NCBI RefSeq assembly: GCF_003316635.1
Contig: NZ_QNQP01000003.1
Span: 124,001 to 188,000 of the forward strand
Source of the DNA: Roseovarius dicentrarchi
Lineage (GTDB): Bacteria; Pseudomonadota; Alphaproteobacteria; Rhodobacterales; Rhodobacteraceae
Length of the DNA: 64,000 bases
Direction of reading: 5' to 3'
The position numbers and the translations under genes were made by a program. This document shows positions 1-8,520 of the stretch, one piece after another. Under the pieces are notes generated by a model. That model ran no database searches. It had not been told where the DNA came from and worked only from the letters and a program-made list of their open reading frames with translations. Position 1 is the first letter of the stretch. Each line of letters starts with the position of its first letter.

Positions 1-296
1 CCGCATCGCTGAACGACATGATTGATGCGCTGGGCGCGCGCGATGCGGCGATTGAACGGCATGTGCCGGAAATCGTGCTGTTCATGCTGTTCGGCACGTT
101 CATCCTGTCGGGCGCGATGCTGGGCTTTTCCTCGGGTCTGTCGGGGTCGCGGCCGGCAACGCCGGTTTATCTGATGCTGGGGCTGATTGTGCTGCTGGTG
201 TTCATGATCATTGACCTGGACCGGCCACGGCGCGGCCTGATCGAGGTGGACCAGCGGCCGCTGGCCGCGTTGCTGGAGGCGATGAAAGCGCAGTGA
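1..296 (+). CDS. DUF4239 (bestrophin-like) membrane protein, C-terminal fragment
   Basis: The reading frame is already open at base 3, so the gene starts upstream of the window and only about 98 C-terminal residues are present. Two hydrophobic segments are visible, roughly residues EIVLFMLFGTFILSGAMLGF and VYLMLGLIVLLVFMIIDLD, followed by the LDRPRRGLI motif and a basic/acidic tail. That ending is typical of the DUF4239 'bestrophin-like domain' family as I remember it. The function of the family is poorly known, so no role is assigned. The next gene, the acyltransferase, starts shortly downstream on the same strand. Confidence 0.6.
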   Translation, partial: ASLNDMIDALGARDAAIERHVPEIVLFMLFGTFILSGAMLGFSSGLSGSRPATPVYLMLGLIVLLVFMIIDLDRPRRGLIEVDQRPLAALLEAMKAQ

Positions 297-324
297 TGCA
301 GGGGCGCCGCAGCATATCGGGCGC

Positions 325-1749
325 TTGGCGCATCACGGGGCCGGCGCGGTGACGTCCACCGTGTCCATGCCGCTGTGGGCGCTGCTCTTGCTGCTGGCGT
401 TTGCGGCGGTCACGTTTGCCTCGCATTTCCTGTTCCCGTCGGTGCGCTGGTTTTTCCGCCGCCGGCTGGAGCGGGCCGTGGCGCGGCTGAACACTCGGCT
501 GACGCGGCCCATCGAGCCGTTCAAGCTGGCGCAGCGCAACGATATGATCCAGCGGCTGGTGTACGACCCGGACGTGACGCAGGCCATTGTCGATTACGCC
601 GCCAAGCATAAGGTGCGCGAGGATGTCGCATTCGAGAAGGCGCGCCGTTACGCGCGCGAAATCGTGCCCAGTTTCAGCGCCTTTGCCTATTTCAGCCTGG
701 GCACGCGGCTGGCGAACTGGCTGGCCAACCTGCTGTATGACGTGCGCACCAGCCCGCAAAACAGCGCCATTATCGAGGGCATCGACAAGGATGCGACGAT
801 GATTTTCATCATGAATCATCGCAGCAATATGGATTACGTGCTGGTCACGACACTGGCTGCGCAATCCTCGGCCCTTAGTTATGCGGTGGGGGAATGGGCG
901 CGCGTCTGGCCGCTGAGCCGACTGATCAAGGCGATGGGCGCCTATTTCATTCGCCGCCGCGCGCGCGGCGGGCTGTATCGCACGGTTCTGGCGCGTTACG
1001 TGCAAATGGCGACGACGGGGGGCGTCACGCAGGCGATATTCCCCGAAGGCGGGCTGACCGTCGATGGCATCGTGAAACCGGCCAAGCTGGGCCTGCTGTC
1101 CTATCTGGTCGAGGGGTGGAAGCCTGGCGGGCGCGATGTGGTGTTCGTGCCGATTGCGATCAACTACGACCGGGTGCTGGAGGATCGCGTATTGCTGGCC
1201 GCCGCCGCGCGGGGCGACCGTCGGTTTCATGCGCGCGCCTCGGTTATCCTGCGGTCCATCCTGCGCATGATGTGGCAGCGTCTGCGCGGCAGCTTTGTCC
1301 GGTTTGGCACGGCGTCGGTGGTATTCGCCCAGCCGATCCGGCTGAGCGATTACGGCCCGGCGCCCCGGTTGGCCGATCTGGGGCGCGATCTGATGGGCCG
1401 GATCGAGGCGGCGATGCCGGTGCTGTACGTGCCGATGGTGGCGCGCCTGTTGCTGCACAGCAATGGCCCGCTGGACAACACCGCGCTGGTGGCGCAGGTC
1501 GGGCAGATCCTGCAAGGTATCGACGGGCAGGCGCCGGGTGATGTTGCCGCCGAGGTGGCGCGCGCCTGCGCCGCGCTGGCCACGCGCGATGCGATTGTCG
1601 AACGGGCAAATGGCTGGCATATGACACCTGAAGGCGCGCCGTTGCTGCGATATTATGCAAATTCCATCGCACATCTGTTGCCCGCGATCATCAGCGGTCC
1701 GGACGATGCTGCGGCTGCAAAACAAATTTCTGCGCCCGCTGGGTCATAA
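325..1749 (+). CDS. glycerol-3-phosphate 1-O-acyltransferase, PlsB-like
   Basis: Probable membrane-associated acyltransferase that adds the first acyl chain to glycerol-3-phosphate in phospholipid synthesis. A hydrophobic N-terminal segment (about residues 15-35) is followed by the acyltransferase blocks: HRSNMD (block I, HX4D, around residue 165), GAYFIRRR (block II), FPEGG (block III, around 239) and VPIAINYDRV (block IV). The 474-residue length is shorter than enterobacterial PlsB (about 800) but usual for the alphaproteobacterial form. The start given is a TTG; a GTG at 350 or an ATG at 367 would remove 8 or 14 residues and either could be the true start. Acyl donor and strict substrate cannot be read from sequence; a lysophosphatidate acyltransferase role is the alternative. 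Confidence 0.8.
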   Translation: MAHHGAGAVTSTVSMPLWALLLLLAFAAVTFASHFLFPSVRWFFRRRLERAVARLNTRLTRPIEPFKLAQRNDMIQRLVYDPDVTQAIVDYAAKHKVREDVAFEKARRYAREIVPSFSAFAYFSLGTRLANWLANLLYDVRTSPQNSAIIEGIDKDATMIFIMNHRSNMDYVLVTTLAAQSSALSYAVGEWARVWPLSRLIKAMGAYFIRRRARGGLYRTVLARYVQMATTGGVTQAIFPEGGLTVDGIVKPAKLGLLSYLVEGWKPGGRDVVFVPIAINYDRVLEDRVLLAAAARGDRRFHARASVILRSILRMMWQRLRGSFVRFGTASVVFAQPIRLSDYGPAPRLADLGRDLMGRIEAAMPVLYVPMVARLLLHSNGPLDNTALVAQVGQILQGIDGQAPGDVAAEVARACAALATRDAIVERANGWHMTPEGAPLLRYYANSIAHLLPAIISGPDDAAAAKQISAPAGS

Positions 1750-1861
1750 AGTTACAAAATGGGCATCCCCGGCATTGCATTGTTGCGTCCGCTTGCGTAT
1801 CTCGGGGTAGGACCGTCGCGATTCTGCATCGCGGCACGGATATGCCAAGGGGAGGCCACGC

Positions 1862-3148
1862 ATGGCACTGGACACTGACACACGCATCGCCAGCTACGAT
1901 GCGCCGGAAAAAGACCTCTACGAAGTGGGTGAAATGCCCCCGATGGGCTTTGTTCCCAAGCAGATGTATGCGTGGACCATCCGCCGCGAGCGTCACGGCG
2001 AACCGGAGCAGGCGTTCCAGCAGGAAGTGGTCGATGTGCCCACGCTCGACAGCAACGAAGTGCTGGTCTTGGTCATGGCCGCCGGCGTCAATTATAACGG
2101 CGTCTGGGCCGGTCTGGGCCAGCCGATCAGCCCCTTTGACGTACACAAGGCCGAATACCACATTGCCGGGTCCGATGCCGCCGGCATCGTCTGGGCCGTG
2201 GGCGACAAGGTGCGCCGCTGGAAAGTGGGCGACGAGGTGGTGATTCACTGCAATCAGGACGATGGCGACGACGAGGAGTGCAACGGCGGCGATCCGATGT
2301 TCTCCACCTCGCAGCGGATCTGGGGCTATGAGACGCCGGACGGGTCATTCGCCCAGTTCACCAATGTGCAGGCCCAGCAGCTGATGCCGCGCCCCAAGCA
2401 TCTGACATGGGAGGAATCGGCCTGCTACACCCTGACGCTGGCCACCGCCTACCGCATGCTGTTCGGGCACGAGCCGCATGACCTGAAGCCGGGCCAGAAC
2501 GTGCTGGTCTGGGGCGCGTCGGGCGGCCTTGGTTCCTACGCGATCCAGCTGATCAACACGGCCGGCGCGAATGCGATCGCCGTCATCTCCGAAGAGGACA
2601 AGCGCCAGTTCGTGATGGATCTGGGCGCGAAGGGCGCGATCAATCGCAAGGATTTCACCTGCTGGGGCCAGCTGCCCACCGTCAACACGCCCGAGTATAA
2701 CACCTGGCTGAAAGAGGCGCGCCGCTTTGGCAAGGCGATCTGGGATATCACCGGCAAGGGCGTCAACGTCGATATGGTGTTTGAACATCCGGGCGAATCC
2801 ACCTTCCCGGTGTCATCGCTGGTCTGCAAGAAGGGCGGCATGGTCGTGATCTGCGCCGGCACCACCGGGTTCAACTGCACCTTCGACGTGCGCTATATGT
2901 GGATGCACCAGAAACGCCTGCAAGGCTCGCATTTTGCGCATCTGAAACAGGCCAGCGCCGCCAACAACCTGATGGTCGAGCGGCGCCTTGATCCTTGCAT
3001 GTCCGAGGTGTTCCCCTGGGCCGAGATCCCCGGCGCGCACACCAAAATGCTGCGCAATCAGCACAAGCCCGGCAATATGGCCGTGCTGGTGCAATCGCCC
3101 CGCACCGGGCTGCGCACGGTCGAGGATGCGCTGGCCGCACGCGGCTAA
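1862..3148 (+). CDS. ccr: crotonyl-CoA carboxylase/reductase
   Basis: Key enzyme of the ethylmalonyl-CoA pathway: NADPH-dependent reductive carboxylation of crotonyl-CoA to ethylmalonyl-CoA, used to assimilate acetyl-CoA when isocitrate lyase is absent. The 428-residue medium-chain dehydrogenase fold shows VNYNGVWAGLG near residue 80, the nucleotide-binding WGASGGLGSYA near 218, and GSHFAHLKQA near 355, whose histidine matches the region needed for CO2 handling in characterised homologues. A GGGGAGG ribosome site lies at 1849-1855. A strong terminator follows at 3152-3215. No other pathway genes (ecm, mcd) are adjacent, so the gene is a single transcription unit here. It is close in sequence character to Rhodobacter Ccr; confusion with an ordinary enoyl reductase is unlikely because of the length and the N-terminal extension. 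Confidence 0.95.
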   Translation: MALDTDTRIASYDAPEKDLYEVGEMPPMGFVPKQMYAWTIRRERHGEPEQAFQQEVVDVPTLDSNEVLVLVMAAGVNYNGVWAGLGQPISPFDVHKAEYHIAGSDAAGIVWAVGDKVRRWKVGDEVVIHCNQDDGDDEECNGGDPMFSTSQRIWGYETPDGSFAQFTNVQAQQLMPRPKHLTWEESACYTLTLATAYRMLFGHEPHDLKPGQNVLVWGASGGLGSYAIQLINTAGANAIAVISEEDKRQFVMDLGAKGAINRKDFTCWGQLPTVNTPEYNTWLKEARRFGKAIWDITGKGVNVDMVFEHPGESTFPVSSLVCKKGGMVVICAGTTGFNCTFDVRYMWMHQKRLQGSHFAHLKQASAANNLMVERRLDPCMSEVFPWAEIPGAHTKMLRNQHKPGNMAVLVQSPRTGLRTVEDALAARG

Positions 3149-3151
3149 GCC

Positions 3152-3215
3152 AGCCCCGCACAGAACCGGCCATCATGGCCCCGCGAATCGTGATTCCGGT
3201 TTGCGGGGCTTTTTT
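3152..3215 (+). terminator. Rho-independent terminator after ccr
   Basis: The 5' arm AGCCCCGCA (3152-3160) pairs perfectly with TGCGGGGCT (3202-3210), followed by a T tract to 3215. A shorter alternative uses CCCCGC at 3179-3184 with GCGGGG at 3203-3208. A small GGCC hairpin sits within the long loop. It lies directly behind the ccr stop codon. Confidence 0.8.
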
Positions 3216-3357
3216 GCAGCGCAGGTGTAGTGTTATCAGATGCTTGGGCGGCAGCGCCCCACCATTTCCGGGGGGGTGATATGCGCGGATTACGGTGAAA
3301 AATTTTGCATGCTAGGGTTGAATTAGCCCTTCCTTATTCCCCCAACGCGAGGCTAGC

Positions 3358-3567
3358 ATGAAAAACGACTGGATACTCGACGTGCTGGACGATTTGCGGG
3401 CCTTTGCGCTGCATCATCACCTGCCGGCATTGTCCGAGCAATTGGATGACGCCCGCCTGATCGCCGCAAGCGAGCTGGCGGCGCAGGGGGAAGGGATCGC
3501 CGCGCATGATCGCACTCGGGCAATCGCCATTGGATGCGATACTGGAAAGGTTGCAGACGGCCCATGA
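3358..3567 (+). CDS. small conserved protein overlapping the luxR-type gene
   Basis: A 69-residue ORF beginning MKNDWILDVLDDL, preceded by an AACGCGAGG-type ribosome site and running 62 bases into the following LuxR-type gene in another frame. The N-terminal half is regular and helical-looking (WILDVLDDLRAFALHHHLPALSEQLDDARLIAASEL) while the last 20 residues, encoded in the overlap, look less constrained. From memory, very similar short proteins precede AHL-type regulators in other Rhodobacteraceae, which is the main reason for calling it real. No domain or function is recognised. Close overlap suggests translational coupling with the regulator, and it could act on it, but that is inference. 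Confidence 0.65.
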   Translation: MKNDWILDVLDDLRAFALHHHLPALSEQLDDARLIAASELAAQGEGIAAHDRTRAIAIGCDTGKVADGP

Positions 3568-4231
3568 CGTCACGGCGCTGCAACGCGCGATTGAAACCTG
3601 CCGCGATCATTTCGCGATAGAACATGCCGTCTATCACTGGGTCAGCGCCGCGGGCCATAATTACGGTGTCTATACCTACCCCAAGGCGTGGATAGACCAT
3701 TACATGGCGCATGATTACCTGCGCATCGACCCGGTGATCCTGGGCTGCTATTCGCGGTTTCATCCCGTCGACTGGAAGCAACTGGACTGGTCCAGCCGGT
3801 CCGCCCGCCTGTTTCGGCAGCAGGCGGCCGATCACGGGCTTGGAACGCAAGGCTACTCGGTTCCCATTCGCGGCCCGCACGGGCAGTTTGCCTTGTTCAC
3901 GGTCAGCCATACCTGCGACGACGCGGCTTGGGCCAGATTCACGGATGCGAATTGGCGCAGCCTGATCCTGATCGCGCATGCCTTCAATCAAAAGGCGCTT
4001 GAGTTCGAGCCAAGCCGCACACCGGACGGCGCCGCCCCGCTGTCACCGCGCGAGGTGGACGCGCTGAGCCTCTTGGCGCTGGGATACAGCCGCGCGCAGG
4101 TGGCCAAGACCCTGACCATTTCCGAGCATACGCTGCGCGCCTACATCGAAACCGCCCGGCACAAACTGGGCGCCGCGAACACCGTCAACGCGGTTGCGCT
4201 GGCGCTGGCGCGCGGTGCGATCATGGTTTGA
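3506..4231 (+). CDS. LuxR family regulator with autoinducer-binding domain (solo)
   Basis: Transcription factor of 241 residues with an N-terminal acyl-homoserine-lactone-binding domain (about 15-165) and a C-terminal GerE helix-turn-helix (about 179-241). The invariant ligand-pocket residues of the TraR/LuxR family are all identifiable: W62, Y66, D75, P76, W90 and a glycine before the P-I pair at 116. The DNA-binding domain has LSPRE and ALGYS as expected. No luxI-type synthase is seen in the window, so it is a solo receptor or its synthase lies elsewhere. The start codon is an ATG inside the preceding small ORF. The adjacent TAXI-TRAP operon on the same strand is a possible target, by position only. 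Confidence 0.9.
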   Translation: MIALGQSPLDAILERLQTAHDVTALQRAIETCRDHFAIEHAVYHWVSAAGHNYGVYTYPKAWIDHYMAHDYLRIDPVILGCYSRFHPVDWKQLDWSSRSARLFRQQAADHGLGTQGYSVPIRGPHGQFALFTVSHTCDDAAWARFTDANWRSLILIAHAFNQKALEFEPSRTPDGAAPLSPREVDALSLLALGYSRAQVAKTLTISEHTLRAYIETARHKLGAANTVNAVALALARGAIMV

Positions 4232-4325
4232 CGGGGCGCCGGCATCGGGCAATGCGGCATAACCTTGCGCATTGCATTAAAACACCTCCTGTTGTTTAGT
4301 CGGATCTCACATCACCAAAGAGTTC

Positions 4326-4332
4326 GAGGAGG
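4326..4332 (+). promoter_or_regulatory. ribosome binding site fixing the TAXI receptor start
   Basis: GAGGAGG lies seven bases before ATG 4340. It decides in favour of the start MKKNFARF, which gives a proper signal peptide, over the longer open frame that begins at 4265. Confidence 0.7.
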
Positions 4333-4339
4333 AACCCTG

Positions 4340-5356
4340 ATGAAAAAGAATTTCGCACGCTTTATGCGTGCTGCAACCGTTGGTGCAGCCATGCTGGCCG
4401 TCGGATCGGCCGCCACAGCGCAAGAGCCGCAGTTTTTCCGCATCGGCACCGGCGGCACCGCTGGCACCTATTACCCCATCGGCGGCCTGATCGCGAACGC
4501 GATTTCGGCGCCTCCCGGCTCGCGCGCCTGCGACGAGGGCGGATCGTGCGGCTATCCGGGCCTGATCGCCTCGGCGCTGTCGGCCAACGGGTCGGTTGCC
4601 AATATCAACGCGATTGCCGGCGGCACGCTGGAATCAGGCTTCTCGCAGTCTGACGTCGCCACATGGGCGCAGACCGGCACCGGCATCTGGGAAGGCCGCG
4701 AGCCCGTGGAAAAGCTGCGCGCGATTGCCAACCTTTACCCCGAAACGATCCATCTGGTTGCCTCGGCATCCTCGGGCATCGAATCTGTGTCGGACCTGAA
4801 GGGCAAGAAAGTATCGCTGGACGAGCCGGGTTCGGGCACGCTGGTTGATGCGCGCATCATCCTTGGCGCCTACGGCCTGACCGAAGACGACATTGATGCG
4901 GCCTTCCTCAAGCCCGATCAGGCGGCGGACCGGATGCGTGATGGCGCGATGGACGCGTTTTTCTTCGTCGGCGGCTTCCCCGCTGGTGCGATTGCCGAGC
5001 TGGCCAGCCAGGAGGCGATTACGCTGGTGCCAATCACGGGCGCCGAAGCCGAGGCCGTGACAGGCGACTACACGTTCTTTGCCGAAAACACCGTACCGGG
5101 CGGCACATATGAGGGCGTTGACGGCGATGTCACCACCCTGTCCGTCGGCGCCCAGTGGGTGACCAGCGCGGATCAGCCCGAAGACCTGATCTACGGCATC
5201 ACAGCCGCACTGTGGAACGACAGCACCCGCAAGCTGCTGGATTCCGGCCACCAGAAGGGCAAGGTCATCACCGCCGATACCGCGCTTGACGGTGTTGGCA
5301 TCCCGCTGCACCCCGGCGCGGAAAAGTTCTATCGCGAACAGGGTCTGATCGACTGA
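4340..5356 (+). CDS. TAXI family TRAP transporter solute-binding protein
   Basis: Periplasmic receptor of a tripartite ATP-independent transporter (TAXI type), delivering a substrate to the fused permease encoded next. The start is set by the GAGGAGG site and gives a signal peptide MKKNFARFMRAATVGAAMLA with cleavage after AATAQ. The mature protein opens with FRIGTGGTAGTYYPIGG, the signature of TAXI receptors, and the 338-residue length is normal. Substrates of this family are mostly unknown; glutamate/glutamine and other organic acids are known or suspected in some members, so none is assigned. Two cysteines in the CDEGGSCG loop could form a disulphide bond. Confidence 0.92.
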   Translation: MKKNFARFMRAATVGAAMLAVGSAATAQEPQFFRIGTGGTAGTYYPIGGLIANAISAPPGSRACDEGGSCGYPGLIASALSANGSVANINAIAGGTLESGFSQSDVATWAQTGTGIWEGREPVEKLRAIANLYPETIHLVASASSGIESVSDLKGKKVSLDEPGSGTLVDARIILGAYGLTEDDIDAAFLKPDQAADRMRDGAMDAFFFVGGFPAGAIAELASQEAITLVPITGAEAEAVTGDYTFFAENTVPGGTYEGVDGDVTTLSVGAQWVTSADQPEDLIYGITAALWNDSTRKLLDSGHQKGKVITADTALDGVGIPLHPGAEKFYREQGLID

Positions 5357-5368
5357 ACAGACCGCCTG

Positions 5369-5391
5369 CCGGCCCGCCACGCGCGGGCCGG
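5369..5391 (+). terminator. hairpin between TRAP receptor and permease genes
   Basis: CCGGCCCGC (5369-5377) pairs with GCGGGCCGG (5383-5391) around a five-base loop, followed by TTTCCC. The T tract is short, so it is more likely a partial terminator or an mRNA-stabilising stem that lets the receptor be made in excess over the permease. That interpretation is inference. Confidence 0.5.
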
Positions 5392-5429
5392 TTTCCCACT
5401 ACCCCATATGAAACGGCAGCGAGGCGGCG

Positions 5430-7520
5430 ATGTCCGAGACAACCGAATCCGAACGTGTCAAGGAATTGACCGACGCGGAAATGAAGGCTCTGGAAGAAAA
5501 ATACGATCCAGAGGTTCGGTTCAGGCCCCTGTTGCCCAGCATGGAATGGATCGTCGGCGGCGTTCTGTTCATCCTGTCCTGCTATCATTTCTATACCGCA
5601 GGATACGGGATTCCGCAGGCCACATTGCACCGGGGCGCGCACCTGGCCTTTACCCTCGGGCTGATCTTTTTCCTGTTCACCGCCTTTGGCGCCCGGCCCG
5701 AACCGCGCAATACCCTGCTCCGGCCCATGGGCATTTCGGTGATCGACTGGGTGTTGGCCATCGCGGGGGTTACTGCGGCGCTCTATGTGCCATGGGTGTT
5801 CAACGATCTGGCGTTCCGGGTCGGCAATCCGCTGATGATCGACGTTGTGATGGGCACCATCCTGATCGTGGTCCTGATGGAGGGCACGCGCCGGGCCATG
5901 GGCTGGCCGCTGCCCTTTATCGCGGTCCTTTTCATGGCCTACGCCTATTTCGGGCAGTCCATGCCGGGGGTTCTGGTGCATCCCGGCGCCAGCTGGACCA
6001 ATATCGTTAACCACCTTTACCTGACGTCACAGGGCATCTACGGCACCGCGCTGGGCGTGATTGCGACCTATGTGTTCCACTTCGTGCTGTTCGGGGTCAT
6101 GGCCACCCGCATCGGCCTTGGCCAGCTGTTCATCGACCTTGCCTCGGCCCTTGCGGGCCGGTTCGCGGGCGGCCCGGCCAAGGTGTCGGTTGTGTCCTCG
6201 GCCATGCTCGGGTCCATCTCCGGTTCGTCGATCGCCAACACGGTGACGACCGGATCGCTGACCATCCCGGCGATGATCCGCATCGGATACCCCCGCCATT
6301 TCGCGGCGGCGGTCGAGGCGGCATCGTCCACCGGCGGGCAGATCACCCCGCCCGTGATGGGCGCGGTCGCCTTCCTGATGATCGAATATCTTGGCGTGCC
6401 GCTGACCACGATCCTGACGGCGGCGCTGGTCCCGGCCTTCATGCACTTCTTCGGCGTGCTGGTGCAGGTCCACCTTGAGGCGCGCCGCCGCGGCCTGCGC
6501 GGCATGACCAAGGACGAGCTGCCGGTTGCGTGGGCCGTGTTCAAGGCCGGCTGGCTGACGACGCTGCCCCTGTTCGTGCTGGTGGCAACGCTGCTGTCGG
6601 GCAAGACGCCCTATCTGGCGGCCTTCTACGGCATCCTGTCCTGTATCCTTGTGCTGATCATCCAGAACCTGCTGCGCCAGGGCAGCGACATCGCCGCATT
6701 TGCAAGGCACACCATGTCCGAGCTTTGGGACAGCTTCGTCACCGGCGCCAAATTCTCGCTGGCGGTCACGGCGGCGGCGGCGCTGGTGGGGGTCATCATC
6801 GGGGTCGTGACGCTGACCGGCGTGGGCTTCAAGATCGCGTACATGGTCACGTCCGTCGCGGCCGGCTGGGCCGAAAGCGTGTCCGGCTTGCTCAGCGTTC
6901 TGCCGTTCGAGGTGATGTCCGTTTCGGCGCTGACGCTGCTGTTTACGTTGATCATGACGGCGGTGGTTTGCATCCTGATGGGCTGCGGCATCCCCACCAC
7001 CGCCAACTACCTGATCATGATCGCCGTGGCCGCGCCCATTCTGGGGATGCTGGGGGTACAGCCGCTGGTCGCGCATTTCTTTGTCTTCTACTACGGCGTC
7101 ATGGCCGACATCACGCCGCCTGTGGCGCTGGCCGCCTACGCGGCGGCGGGCATTGCGGATTCGAACGCGTTCAAGACCGGCAACACGGCCTTTCGCCTGG
7201 GTATGGGCAAGGCGCTGGTGCCGTTCGTTTTCGTCTTCTCGCCGTCACTGCTGCTGGTGGTCGATGGCTTCACCTGGACGCAGTTTTTCATCGGCGTTAC
7301 CGGCGCTATGGCCGGTATCTGGATGCTGTCGGCGGCTTTTGCCGACTGGCTGATCGGACCCATGCGGGCGTATGAGCGGGCGCTTCTGGCTGTATCCGCG
7401 ATCCTGCTGGTGGCGCCGAATATCTACGCAACGCTGGTCGGCCTTGCCCTGATTGCGCCGGTCGTCCTGCGTCAGTTGCCTATGCTGCGGATGACAGCGA
7501 CCGAGCGCGCAGCCCTATAA
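5430..7520 (+). CDS. TRAP transporter fused permease (4TM/12TM)
   Basis: Inner-membrane permease of 696 residues in which the small (DctQ-like) and large (DctM-like) TRAP subunits are fused, the normal arrangement for TAXI systems. A charged N-terminal tail (MSETTESERVKELTDAEMKAL) precedes many hydrophobic helices. The large-subunit signature is visible in SVVSSAMLGSISGSSIANTV, ASSTGGQITPPVMGAVAFLM and MADITPPVALAAYAAAGIA. A GAGGCGG ribosome site lies just before the ATG. Transport is expected to be driven by a sodium or proton gradient. It forms an operon with the receptor 73 bases upstream. Confidence 0.93.
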   Translation: MSETTESERVKELTDAEMKALEEKYDPEVRFRPLLPSMEWIVGGVLFILSCYHFYTAGYGIPQATLHRGAHLAFTLGLIFFLFTAFGARPEPRNTLLRPMGISVIDWVLAIAGVTAALYVPWVFNDLAFRVGNPLMIDVVMGTILIVVLMEGTRRAMGWPLPFIAVLFMAYAYFGQSMPGVLVHPGASWTNIVNHLYLTSQGIYGTALGVIATYVFHFVLFGVMATRIGLGQLFIDLASALAGRFAGGPAKVSVVSSAMLGSISGSSIANTVTTGSLTIPAMIRIGYPRHFAAAVEAASSTGGQITPPVMGAVAFLMIEYLGVPLTTILTAALVPAFMHFFGVLVQVHLEARRRGLRGMTKDELPVAWAVFKAGWLTTLPLFVLVATLLSGKTPYLAAFYGILSCILVLIIQNLLRQGSDIAAFARHTMSELWDSFVTGAKFSLAVTAAAALVGVIIGVVTLTGVGFKIAYMVTSVAAGWAESVSGLLSVLPFEVMSVSALTLLFTLIMTAVVCILMGCGIPTTANYLIMIAVAAPILGMLGVQPLVAHFFVFYYGVMADITPPVALAAYAAAGIADSNAFKTGNTAFRLGMGKALVPFVFVFSPSLLLVVDGFTWTQFFIGVTGAMAGIWMLSAAFADWLIGPMRAYERALLAVSAILLVAPNIYATLVGLALIAPVVLRQLPMLRMTATERAAL

Positions 7521-7530
7521 AACGCAGAAC

Positions 7531-7550
7531 GCCGGGCCATCAGGCCCGGC
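7531..7550. terminator. convergent hairpin after the TRAP operon
   Basis: GCCGGGCC (7531-7538) and GGCCCGGC (7543-7550) form a perfect 8-bp stem around ATCA. It lies between two convergent genes and can serve both strands, although neither side has a long T tract. Confidence 0.5.
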
Positions 7551-7578
7551 GCCATGCCGCCCCTCGAAAGGATGCGTA

Positions 7579-8445
7579 TCACAACGGGCTGGAGGCGGCC
7601 CAATCCCAGTACATTTCGCGCGCGCGCAAGGTCATCGGTCCGATCTGATAGGACGTGTCATCAAAGGCCGTGACCGGTGTAACCTTGGCCATGTTTCCGG
7701 TCAAAAACACCTCATCCGCAGCGTGGAAATCCTCAAAGCTCAGCACGGTTTCATGCACGGGGAGGCCCGCCTGCCGCAAATTCGCAATATGCCGCGCCCG
7801 TGTGATCCCGGCCAGAAATGTCCCGTTCGGGACAGGCGTAAACACCTCGCCATCCTTCACCATGAAGGCATTGGCCGTGGCGCTTTCTGCGACGTTCCCC
7901 AGCGCGTCAGCGCACAGAACGTTGCCAAACCCCTTGGCGCGCGCCTCGGCCAGCATGCGGGCGTTGTTGGGGTAAAGGCACGCCGCCTTGGCGTTGACCA
8001 CTGCGTTTTCCATCACCGGGCGGCGGAACCGCGTGCGCGTCAACGTCGTCGCGCCATCCGCAGCGGGCATGGGAATTTCTTCCAGACTGATGGCAAATCC
8101 GGTCGACTCGCGCTTCGGTACGATCGCCATGAAGCCAGTGTCCTGCCCCCAGTACATTGGCCGGATGTAAACGGCAGCCCCCGGCGCATAGGCGCGCAGC
8201 CCCTCGCGGATGATCTCGACCATGTCGGCTGCCGCAACCGTCGGCTCCAGCATCAGCGCCTCGGCCGAGCGGTTGACCCGCGCGCAATGCAGATCCAGAT
8301 CCGGCACCAGCCCATGCGCCAGCCGCGCGCCATCGAACACCGCACTGCCCAGCCACATTCCATGATCGGCAGCCCGCATGACCGGCACGTCGCCCTCGTG
8401 CCAAGCACCGTCAAAATACGTGCGGATATTAGTGCCTGTCGCCAT
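7579..8445 (-). CDS. branched-chain amino acid aminotransferase-type (fold type IV PLP enzyme)
   Basis: Pyridoxal-phosphate aminotransferase of 288 residues in the IlvE/DAAT/PabC superfamily. The catalytic lysine is in VNAKAACLYPNN, preceded by the typical FDGARL and RPMYWGQ segments, and phosphate-binding residues appear in GNVAESATANAF and FLAGITRARH. The best match from memory is the 'branched-chain amino acid aminotransferase' of Rhodobacteraceae, making or degrading leucine, isoleucine and valine. A D-amino acid transaminase or aminodeoxychorismate lyase activity cannot be excluded, since the family is hard to split by sequence. It is transcribed in the same direction as trpS upstream, from which a terminator-like repeat separates it. 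Confidence 0.8.
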   Translation of the reverse strand: MATGTNIRTYFDGAWHEGDVPVMRAADHGMWLGSAVFDGARLAHGLVPDLDLHCARVNRSAEALMLEPTVAAADMVEIIREGLRAYAPGAAVYIRPMYWGQDTGFMAIVPKRESTGFAISLEEIPMPAADGATTLTRTRFRRPVMENAVVNAKAACLYPNNARMLAEARAKGFGNVLCADALGNVAESATANAFMVKDGEVFTPVPNGTFLAGITRARHIANLRQAGLPVHETVLSFEDFHAADEVFLTGNMAKVTPVTAFDDTSYQIGPMTLRAREMYWDWAASSPL

Positions 8446-8460
8446 TGCGCGCCCCTGTTT

Positions 8461-8518
8461 TCATCTTGCCAAAAATACTCCCGCCGGAGGCATCTTGAGA
8501 AAATTCGCAAATTTTCTC
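8461..8518 (-). terminator. terminator-like repeat and hairpin after trpS
   Basis: Read on the minus strand behind the trpS stop, a perfect stem of nine bases (8497-8518, GAGAAAATT paired with AATTTTCTC around four bases) comes first. Then comes a GCCTCCGGCGGGAG element running into TATTTTT (8472-8491), and then GGCAAGATGA. The second part belongs to a dispersed repeat also found at 35041, 55916 and 59711. Confidence 0.55.
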
Positions 8519-8520
8519 GT

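Noticed and set aside
208-1725. 505-residue minus-strand ORF
   Set aside because: It is antisense to the PlsB-like acyltransferase, is rich in Arg/His/Gln and shows no domain. It is a GC-rich shadow frame.
1817-1833. short palindrome CGCGAT/ATCGCG before ccr
   Set aside because: Six-base stem only; frequent by chance at this GC content. Not reported as an operator.
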